From Nitrospira sp. UBA5699 (lineage in GTDB: Bacteria; Nitrospirota; Nitrospiria; Nitrospirales; Nitrospiraceae), in the NCBI GenBank assembly GCA_002420105.1, contig DIHJ01000024.1, positions 76,343 through 92,883 on the forward strand: 16,541 nt of DNA, in the 5' to 3' direction. Position 1 is the stretch's first letter; every line of letters begins with the position of its first letter. Of this stretch, positions 1 to 8,840 are shown in pieces. A program made the position numbers and the translations under genes. The notes below the pieces were generated by a model. It made no database searches. It was given only the letters and a program-made list of their open reading frames with translations, and was not told the DNA's origin.

Positions 1-33
1 CTGATTTTCCGCACCATTCGCTGCGGCTGGCTT

Positions 34-46
34 CTCCTTTTTTCAT
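34..46 (-). other. Possible start region of a further minus-strand gene at the window edge
   Basis: Downstream of the ferredoxin stop the minus strand carries an AAGGAG Shine-Dalgarno-like hexamer (34-39). An ATG at 44-46 opens a frame that stays open to the window edge (about 15 codons), and a second ATG lies at 15-17. The first ATG overlaps the start of the A-rich tract and has no good ribosome site before it. The second is about 16 bases from AAGGAG, which is long. Another gene in the same direction probably begins near here, but neither its start nor its product can be decided from so few codons. The rest of 1-90 shows only a 10-bp palindrome at 63-72 and no terminator. Confidence 0.25.
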
Positions 47-90
47 GAAATTTGACGCGATTTCAGGCCTGATTTTCACGAGCATTCCTG

Positions 91-711
91 TCAATACGCG
101 GAAGGGACCGCCGATCGGGCCGGCGTCACCTTGATCGCGACGTGATCGTTGACCGTCCGGCAAATCTGCTCGCACATGCCGCATCCGACGCAGCGCTCCA
201 CGGACACCGCCAGTCGTTGGGCGTCGAAATCCATCTGCAGCGCGTCCGTCGGACACTTCGACACGCAGGCATGGCAGCCCTGGCCCGCCGTGCAGAGACG
301 ATGCGACACGGCGGCCACGCCCATCCGGACTTGTTCGGGTCCCTCAACAGGCACCAACGCGTCGGTCGCACAGGCGGCGATGCAGGGAAGATCCTCGCAG
401 AGATAACAGGGAACCTGATCGGCGAAAATCACCGGCGTGCCGTCCTGCTGATGAAACACGATCGAGCCGTGGGGGCAGGCCGTCACGCAATCGTTGCACT
501 TCGTGCAGCGCTCGAGAAACAAGGCTTCGGCCACCGCACCGGGCGGGCGCAGCCAGTCCTTGCGGAATACCGGCGCCGGCACCTCGGGAGCGGCATCTTT
601 GTGTTTGGAAAATTCCTGCGCGGCTTTCGCCACGGAGAGGACCGAATCTTTGAGGAAGTCGCGCCGGCCGTATTTCGGATCGGTAGCCACAAGATCACCG
701 CAATCCGTCAT
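91..711 (-). CDS. NapF/NapG-like ferredoxin with four [4Fe-4S] clusters
   Basis: A 206-residue protein with sixteen cluster-ligand cysteines in four sets: C69/72/75/79, C102/105/110/114, C140/146/149/153 and C174/177/180/184. The segment before the first cluster (WLRPPGA, 53-59) and the order of the clusters resemble NapF/NapG of periplasmic nitrate reductase systems and other electron-transfer or maturation ferredoxins of molybdoenzymes. A twin-arginine-like RRDFLK lies at 16-21, but the next stretch is polar and lysine-rich, so a working Tat signal is doubtful; NapF also has an N-terminal arginine pair and stays in the cytoplasm. It follows the HExxH gene after 84 bases and is probably co-transcribed with it. 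The ATG at 709-711 has no clear Shine-Dalgarno; the GTG at codon 8 (688-690), preceded by GGTGA, is an alternative. Four clusters are certain; a role in electron transfer to, or maturation of, a molybdoenzyme is inference. Confidence 0.82.
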   Translation of the reverse strand: MTDCGDLVATDPKYGRRDFLKDSVLSVAKAAQEFSKHKDAAPEVPAPVFRKDWLRPPGAVAEALFLERCTKCNDCVTACPHGSIVFHQQDGTPVIFADQVPCYLCEDLPCIAACATDALVPVEGPEQVRMGVAAVSHRLCTAGQGCHACVSKCPTDALQMDFDAQRLAVSVERCVGCGMCEQICRTVNDHVAIKVTPARSAVPSAY

Positions 712-726
712 TCATCGTGCGTCAAC

Positions 727-753
727 CGCGAGAAGCGTGACGCCCTTCTCGCG
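727..753 (-). other. Intercistronic hairpin between the HExxH gene and the ferredoxin gene
   Basis: A perfect 9-bp inverted repeat (CGCGAGAAG / CTTCTCGCG) encloses a 9-base loop. It sits in the 84-base gap after the stop of the HExxH gene (796) and 16 bases before the ferredoxin ATG (711). No T-tract follows on the minus strand, so it is not a standard intrinsic terminator. It could partly attenuate transcription, protect a processed end or limit access to the weak ferredoxin start. The repeat is seen directly; the function is a guess. Confidence 0.5.
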
Positions 754-795
754 AATGACGATTGACGCATGCCGCAGCGCCGTTCGCCATCACCG

Positions 796-1794
796 CTACA
801 TCACGCCGTCGGCGCGCAGCTTGTACACTTCGACGCATCGATCGCAGGCGCCGAATTCGACGTCCCATCCCGGATGATTCTCGCGGATGAAATCCAGCAC
901 GTACGACTCGATCTTGTTTCCCAGATCCTCCACCCAGGAATAGGTCGGGAACCGGCAGAGGGGGCAGGGAAACCCCGGCATCAGCATGACTTTGTTTTCC
1001 GTCTCCGGCACTTCGCCGCCTTCGACGTCGACGGCGCGATCCATGACCCGTAGCGTGTCCGTGGCCATTTCGATCAATTCGGAGTGCGTGAAGAAGCCGG
1101 TTTGCCACAACCCCTCGAACACCGACTTCAGCTGCGGTGCGGGAATCTTCCGGTACCAGGACCGGAACTCCTTGAACCGGTCCTCTTTCTTGAGCATCGG
1201 CTCCTTGCCCGCCGTCGTGAGCCGGCTGTCCACGCTGAGACTCCACAGGATCCGATAGCGGTGATGGATCAGCGTTTCTTCGCCCGGGTTCTGCCCGACC
1301 TTGGTGTCCGGATCGTACCCGAAGACCGGATCGAGCATGTCGGAAATGTGCATCAACTCGTGACGGCAGTACCGCGTCAGGGCCGGGTCGTAGAATCGCC
1401 GGGGGATGAGCTTGATGCCGACGCCTTTCAACCCCTTCGCCTCGAATTCGCGGGCGAGATCCTGCTCGACCGACCCCCACTTTCTCAGAATATCGACCCC
1501 TTCCTGATCTTCCTTGAGCACCCCCTTCACCAGCACGATGCCGACTTTCTCCTTGAGCAGCGGATACTCGTTGAAGGCATCGCGGATGATGTCGGAGAAT
1601 CCCCAGGTTCCGAAGAGATACTGGTACAGCTTTTTGAACTCGCTTTCCCGGTCGTCCAGGCTGAATTTCTCATAGATGGGATCGGCCAGTTCGTGGAACT
1701 CCTTATAATAGGTGGGATCCCCCTCCCGCTCGGTCTTCTCCACGAATGAATCGATGACTTCCTGTAACAGGGCCGGCTGAAAACGAAGTTCCAT
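796..1794 (-). CDS. Uncharacterised HExxH (zincin-like) protein with two C-terminal CxxC motifs
   Basis: A 332-residue protein with no signal peptide or membrane segment, so probably cytoplasmic. I cannot assign it to a named family. HELMH at 145-149 is a classic HExxH zinc-binding motif. It is followed by Asp155, eleven positions from the first His, a spacing that recalls the HExxHxxGxxH/D of metzincin-type peptidases, although the usual Gly is Asp152. A further conserved-looking block, LWSLSVDSRL, follows at 183-192. The C-terminus has CPLC (277-280) and CDRC (317-320), which could form a zinc ribbon or a redox site. The rest is rich in charged helices. The ATG at 1792-1794 is chosen because GAGGA lies five bases upstream; an in-frame ATG 16 codons earlier lacks such a site. 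It lies upstream of the four-cluster ferredoxin and divergent from the WD40 gene. A TorD-type chaperone was considered, but the motif does not fit. Metal binding is likely; proteolysis is unproven. Confidence 0.8.
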   Translation of the reverse strand: MELRFQPALLQEVIDSFVEKTEREGDPTYYKEFHELADPIYEKFSLDDRESEFKKLYQYLFGTWGFSDIIRDAFNEYPLLKEKVGIVLVKGVLKEDQEGVDILRKWGSVEQDLAREFEAKGLKGVGIKLIPRRFYDPALTRYCRHELMHISDMLDPVFGYDPDTKVGQNPGEETLIHHRYRILWSLSVDSRLTTAGKEPMLKKEDRFKEFRSWYRKIPAPQLKSVFEGLWQTGFFTHSELIEMATDTLRVMDRAVDVEGGEVPETENKVMLMPGFPCPLCRFPTYSWVEDLGNKIESYVLDFIRENHPGWDVEFGACDRCVEVYKLRADGVM

Positions 1795-1904
1795 GGCGGT
1801 CCTCGATACTCCAACTTCCGATGTGGTGGTGACGCTTCCCATCTTTATACACGCCCCCCAATTTGTAGACGTTAGACCGGGCCCCACACGGCTCCCGGAG
1901 CGGC

Positions 1905-1934
1905 TTGACTTGGCGACGGGCCTTCTCTTACGAT
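1905..1934 (+). promoter_or_regulatory. Candidate sigma-70-type promoter for the WD40 gene
   Basis: TTGACT (1905-1910, five of six matches to the -35 consensus) is followed after 18 bases by TACGAT (1929-1934, four of six to the -10 consensus). Transcription would start near 1941, about 98 bases before the WD40 ATG. A second -10-like TATACT lies at 1955-1960 but has no matching -35 at a proper distance. This is pattern matching only. Confidence 0.35.
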
Positions 1935-1952
1935 CTCCGGATAACAACGCGA

Positions 1953-1982
1953 ATTATACTGGGCCGAAACGGCGATTTGCAA
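1953..1982 (-). promoter_or_regulatory. Candidate sigma-70-type promoter for the HExxH-ferredoxin pair
   Basis: On the minus strand TTGCAA (1982-1977, four of six) and a perfect TATAAT (1958-1953) are separated by 18 bases. Transcription would begin near 1946 and give a leader of about 150 bases before the ATG at 1794. The start points predicted for this and the opposing plus-strand promoter fall within about five bases of each other, so polymerases could compete for the same DNA. A second AT-rich box, TATAAA at 1849-1844, has no acceptable -35. Confidence 0.42.
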
Positions 1983-2038
1983 TCAAGCCCGTCGCCGCCG
2001 GCCGCTTCACCCACGCGACGCTCGGAAGGACAGGCACC

Positions 2039-3139
2039 ATGGCAGAACAGACCGCTTCCCCGTTCACCCCGGCGCCGGCTGCACCGGCCTCGACGCCCCA
2101 ACCAGTGGCGCCGCCGATCGATCACCTCGAATATTGGAAAGCGGATGCACGCGAGCTCAAGACGCTGCGGGGACATTCTCACGGGGTCTGGGCGGTCGCG
2201 TTTTCCCCGGACGGCGTGACGCTGGCAAGCGCCGGCGTCGATCGTCTCGTCCGGATCTGGGACATCGAAACCGGACGGCTGCTTCGCTCGCTGCGCGGCC
2301 ATACGAACGACATCCGGGCCATCGTCTTCACGCCGGACGGACAAACGCTGGCGACCGGCAGCGAGGACCGGACGATCCGGCTCTGGAATCCCAAGACCGG
2401 CGAACCGACGAAACTTCTGTTCACCCGCTACGATCACAACGTGTGCAGCCTGTCGCTGTCGCCCGACGGCCTCATGCTGGCCCGCGGCAGCCACAACAAG
2501 GACATCAAGATCTGGGAAGTCACGACCGGCACGGAACTCATGACCCTCCTCGGCAAGGACCAGTACGACCACCAATGGTCGGTCTGCGTCGCCTTTTCCC
2601 CGGACGGCGTGCATCTGGCCAGCGGCGCCGACATCGGCAAGATCAAGATCTGGGAGGTGTTGCCCAGCGGGGAAGAAAAGATCCTGCACAACGGCCACTG
2701 GAAGCAGGACGAGGACGACGGCACGGAAACCCGCGGCTACTTCGTCGAGGACGACGGCGGGTTCCAGAAACCGATGGACTATTGGATCGGCGCCATGACC
2801 TTCACGCCCGACGCCAAATACCTCATCACGGGCAGCCGCGACACCACGATCAAGATGTTCGAAATGCCGCAGGTGCTCGAACACCGGACGCTCAAGGGCC
2901 ACACCGGCTGGGTCCGCTCGCTGATCGTGACGCCGGACGGGAAGGTCCTCATCAGCTCCGGCGACGACAACACGATCCGGTTCTGGGACCTGTCGAACGG
3001 ACGTTGCTTCAGAACGATCAAGGGACATAGCGGCGGGGTGCGGGGTATTGCCCTGTCGCCGGACGGGCGGCGGCTCGCCAGTGCGGCATGGGATCGGACC
3101 GTGAAGCTCTGGGAAGGCGGAACGGAGCCGACCGAGTAA
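2039..3139 (+). CDS. Seven-bladed WD40 repeat protein
   Basis: A 366-residue protein that is almost entirely one beta-propeller. Seven WD40 units can be read: GH at 45-46 to IWD 73-75; GH 87-88 to LWN 115-117; DH 132-133 to IWE 158-160; DH 177-178 to IWE 204-206; YWIG 248-251 to MFE 273-275; GH 287-288 to FWD 315-317; GH 329-330 to LWE 357-359. Most carry the SPDG/TPDG turn. Seven units close a standard propeller, which usually serves as a protein-protein interaction platform with no catalysis. The N-terminal 30 residues are Ala/Pro-rich. There is no signal peptide, so a cytoplasmic location is likely. Between units four and five lies an acidic insert (about 218-247). The ATG at 2039-2041 is chosen for the GGAAGGA eight bases upstream; the open frame extends back to 1793 with no family resemblance. 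It is the only plus-strand gene and ends one base from the stop of the convergent regulator. Its partner is unknown. Confidence 0.93.
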   Translation: MAEQTASPFTPAPAAPASTPQPVAPPIDHLEYWKADARELKTLRGHSHGVWAVAFSPDGVTLASAGVDRLVRIWDIETGRLLRSLRGHTNDIRAIVFTPDGQTLATGSEDRTIRLWNPKTGEPTKLLFTRYDHNVCSLSLSPDGLMLARGSHNKDIKIWEVTTGTELMTLLGKDQYDHQWSVCVAFSPDGVHLASGADIGKIKIWEVLPSGEEKILHNGHWKQDEDDGTETRGYFVEDDGGFQKPMDYWIGAMTFTPDAKYLITGSRDTTIKMFEMPQVLEHRTLKGHTGWVRSLIVTPDGKVLISSGDDNTIRFWDLSNGRCFRTIKGHSGGVRGIALSPDGRRLASAAWDRTVKLWEGGTEPTE

Positions 3140-3140
3140 G

Positions 3141-4579
3141 TTACGTCTCGTCCTCCGGCTCGTCCTTGGCCGACGGAATCCCGTAGCGTTTGCACTTTTC
3201 CCACAGGGCCTTGCGCGAGAGCCCCAGGATTTTTGACGCGGTCGTGCGGCTGCCTTCCACCCGCTCCAGCACCGAGACGATGTAGTCTTTTTCGAACTCT
3301 TCCCGAGCCGCGGCAAGGGACGTCATCGGACGCTCCGCCCGCTTCTGCCCGGTCAATCCCTCGCTGCAGAACCCGCAGGAATCCTGCGGCACACCCCCGG
3401 TGAACGGGCAGGACTGGTACCCGCACAGGTCCGACGGCTGGACCGCTTCGCGGTCCCGCCCCAGCGCCACGCTCCGTTCGACCATGTTCTCCAGTTCCCG
3501 GACGTTGCCGGGGAACGAGTAGCGCAGCAGGAGTTCGCGCGCGGCCGGGGAGAATCCCTTGAGCTTCTTGTTCATCCTCGTCGAGCAGACCTGCAACACG
3601 TGCTCGGCGATCACCAGGATGTCCTCCTGCCGTTTGCGCAGCGGCGGAATCACCACCTGGACGACGTTCAGCCGATAGAACAGGTCCTCCCGAAACCGCC
3701 CCTGCGCGACTTCCTTGCGGAGATCCTTCTGCGTCGCGCACACGAGACGGACATCGACGTCGATCGTGTCGTTGCCGCCGACCCGCTCGAATTTCCGTTC
3801 CTGCAACACCCGCAGCAGCTTGACCTGAACCACCGGTGAGATCTCGCCGATCTCGTCGAGAAACAACGTCCCGCGATGCGCCAATTCGAACCGCCCGCGG
3901 CGCTGCCGCAACGCCCCGGTGAAGGCCCCTTTCTCATGGCCGAACAGCTCGGCTTCCAGCAACGTCTCCGGCAGCGCGGCGCAACTGACCTTGATCAGCG
4001 GATACTGGCTCCGGGCGCTGTTCTGATGGATCGCGTTGGCGACCAGCTCCTTGCCGGTGCCGCTTTCGCCGAGAATGAGAATGGTCGAGTCGGTGCCCGC
4101 GACGAGCTTGATCTTGTCGAGCACGCCCCGCATCTGGCTGTTCGTGCCCAGAATGCCGCCGAAGCTGAATTTGTCCTCCAGCGTTTCCTTCAGATCCTGA
4201 TTCTCGCGCCGCAACGCGACGACACGGCCCACGCGCTCGACGATCAACAACAGCTCGTCCATCTGGAACGGCTTGGTGATGTAGTCGAAGGCGCCGAACT
4301 TCATGGCGCCCACCGCCGTTTCGACGGACCCGTGGGCGGTGATGACGACCACCTCGGTCTGCGGCGACTTTTCCTTGGTCGCCTTCAGGACGGTCAGTCC
4401 GTCCGCGCCGGGCAGCCGCAGATCGGTGATCACCAGATCGAACGCTTTCTGCCGCACCGCTTCGATCCCCTCGGTGCCGGACGCGGCGGCGTGCACGTCG
4501 TACCCGACGGCCTCGAGGGCGTCGACCATCGACAGGCGCATCAGCGGCTCGTCGTCCACGAGAAGGATCGCGAGCCCCT

Positions 4580-4583
<4 letters not shown>
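3141..4583 (-). CDS. NtrC-family sigma-54-dependent response regulator
   Basis: A 480-residue transcription activator that would be phosphorylated by the kinase encoded just upstream. The receiver domain (about 4-120) has the acidic pair D10/D11, phospho-acceptor D54 and K104. The AAA+ domain (about 142-380) has Walker A GESGTGKE (172-179), the sigma-54-contacting GAFTGA (219-224), Walker B GTLFLDEIGE (238-247) and PGNVRELEN (358-366). A Fis-type helix-turn-helix lies at about 425-466. Between the AAA+ and DNA-binding parts is a cysteine-rich insert with C387, C392, C403 and C406, not part of the basic NtrC plan. The ATG at 4581-4583 is preceded by GGAAAGGG and overlaps the kinase stop as ATGA, so the two are translationally coupled; a 15-residue upstream extension in the same frame lies inside the kinase gene and is rejected. 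Its targets are unknown, and no convincing sigma-54 promoter was found in the window. Confidence 0.96.
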
Positions 4584-7759
<3,176 letters not shown>

Positions 7760-7783
7760 GGATAGGCAGCCTACGCAGGGGGC

Positions 7784-7818
7784 GCGCGCAGGTCAGAGAG
7801 GTTCTGAATCCCGCGCGC
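7784..7818 (-). other. Imperfect intercistronic hairpin between secF and the histidine kinase gene
   Basis: In the 73-base gap GCGCGC (7784-7789) pairs with GCGCGC (7813-7818). The stem continues, past a one-base bulge, with GG/CC (7791-7792 with 7811-7812) and, past a three-base bulge, with TCAGA/TCTGA (7793-7797 with 7803-7807), closing on a five-base loop. No T-run follows on the minus strand, so this is not a canonical intrinsic terminator. It may mark the boundary between the Sec genes and the two-component genes, for example as a processing or attenuation site. The pairing is visible; stability and function were not computed. Confidence 0.38.
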
Positions 7819-7832
7819 ACCCCATCGGGCCG

Positions 7833-8750
7833 TCAACTCCGCTTCAAGAGCTTCCCGGGCGACCCCGGCCACAGCAGGAGCAGCGGACTGGCGACGAACA
7901 CGGACGAGTACGTTCCAAAGATCACGCCCCACAGGAGGGCCAGCGAGAAATCGTGCAACACGTCCCCCCCGGCGAACGTCAACGGAATCAACACCAGCAC
8001 CACGGTCAGGCTGGTGACGATCGTCCGGCTCAAGACCTGGTTGATCGCGCCGTTGATCAGGGTCTCCTCGCTCTCCCGGCGTCTGGCACGCAGGTTTTCG
8101 CGGATCCGGTCGAAGACGACGACGGTGTCCGTGAGCGAATAACCCGCCAGGGTCAGCAGGGCGGTCACGACCAGGAGGGTGATCTCCTTGTCGAGCACGT
8201 AGAAAGCGCCCAGCACGGCCAGCACGTCGTGAAAGGTCGCCAGGGCCGCGGCGATTCCGAACCGGAATTCGAATCGCGCGGCGATATACAGGATGATCCC
8301 GGCGAAGGAAATCACGACCGCGACGAGGGCGTCGGATTGCAGCTTCTTCCCGATGGTCGGACCGATTTCGGTGCTGGATTCGACGACGAACTTGTTCGCG
8401 GGGAATTCCTTGCCGAAAACGGCCTCGACGCGCTCCGCCGTCTTTTCTTCGATGGTCGTCGAGGCCTTCACGCGGACCAAGAGCTTGTTATCCTGACCGA
8501 ATTCCTGCAGTTCGGCATCGCCGAGGCCGTTCGTCTCCAGGGCTTTCCGGGCTTCGTCGATCCGGATGGGCTGCTCGAATTTCAACTGCACCGCCGTGCC
8601 CCCCGCAAAATCGATCCCGAGGTTCGCCGCTCCCCGGCCGATCTGAATCAGGGCGATGATCCCCAGCACCACCATGATACCGGAAAACATGAAGGAGAAG
8701 CGGCGCTTCCCCATGAAATCGATGTTCGTCCTCCCAAGAATCTCTAACAT
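7833..8750 (-). CDS. secF: Protein translocase subunit SecF
   Basis: A 305-residue inner-membrane protein that, with SecD and YajC, uses the proton motive force to help the SecYEG channel pull exported proteins to the outer side. Seen here: a first membrane helix at about 18-36; the SecF signature GIDFAGG (45-51); a periplasmic domain (about 55-135); then five membrane helices with GYSLTDTVVVFDRIREN (203-219) and SRTIVTSLTV (241-250). Length is typical of the family. The ATG at 8748-8750 has a perfect AGGAG seven bases upstream (8758-8762); longer forms starting further upstream lie in the secD-secF gap and lack support. It follows secD after 90 bases and precedes the sensor kinase gene. Confidence 0.97.
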   Translation of the reverse strand: MLEILGRTNIDFMGKRRFSFMFSGIMVVLGIIALIQIGRGAANLGIDFAGGTAVQLKFEQPIRIDEARKALETNGLGDAELQEFGQDNKLLVRVKASTTIEEKTAERVEAVFGKEFPANKFVVESSTEIGPTIGKKLQSDALVAVVISFAGIILYIAARFEFRFGIAAALATFHDVLAVLGAFYVLDKEITLLVVTALLTLAGYSLTDTVVVFDRIRENLRARRRESEETLINGAINQVLSRTIVTSLTVVLVLIPLTFAGGDVLHDFSLALLWGVIFGTYSSVFVASPLLLLWPGSPGKLLKRS

Positions 8751-8792
8751 GAAGGCTCTCCTATGCAGGCCAGAGGTGCGCGGCACCAAGAC

Positions 8793-8813
8793 GGGCGATC
8801 TCTCCCATCGCCC
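8793..8813 (-). other. Small hairpin in the secD-secF gap
   Basis: GGGCGAT (8793-8799) and ATCGCCC (8807-8813) form a perfect 7-bp stem around a 7-base loop in the 90-base gap between secD and secF. No T-tract follows on the transcribed strand. In an operon whose products act in a complex, such a stem may tune relative expression or stabilise processed ends; that is inference. Confidence 0.38.
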
Positions 8814-8840
8814 CTAACCTCGGACCGTACGCCCGCTCGT

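Noticed and set aside
63..72. 10-bp palindrome TCAGGCCTGA downstream of the ferredoxin gene
   Set aside because: No loop, no T-tract and no second copy seen; a single short palindrome is expected by chance.
722..1480. A 252-codon minus-strand frame overlapping the HExxH gene in another phase
   Set aside because: Arg/Gly-rich shadow with no motif; the HExxH frame has a good ribosome site and balanced composition.
796..1794. TorD/NarJ-type molybdoenzyme chaperone
   Set aside because: Context invites it, but the HELMH region does not match the TorD-type motif and the C-terminal CxxC pairs are foreign to that family.
1793..2038. N-terminal extension of the WD40 frame back to 1793
   Set aside because: The extra 82 residues resemble no WD40 N-terminus, cover the promoter-like sequences, and the ATG at 2039 has a good GGAAGGA site.
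1795..2038. Sigma-54 (-24/-12) promoter for the neighbouring NtrC-type regulator
   Set aside because: The best match (around TTGGCGACGGGCCTTCT at 1905-1925) has a good GG half but lacks the essential GC at -12.
1928..3316. A 462-codon minus-strand open frame covering the WD40 gene
   Set aside because: The plus-strand frame shows seven clear WD40 repeats; the opposite frame shows only their antisense periodicity.
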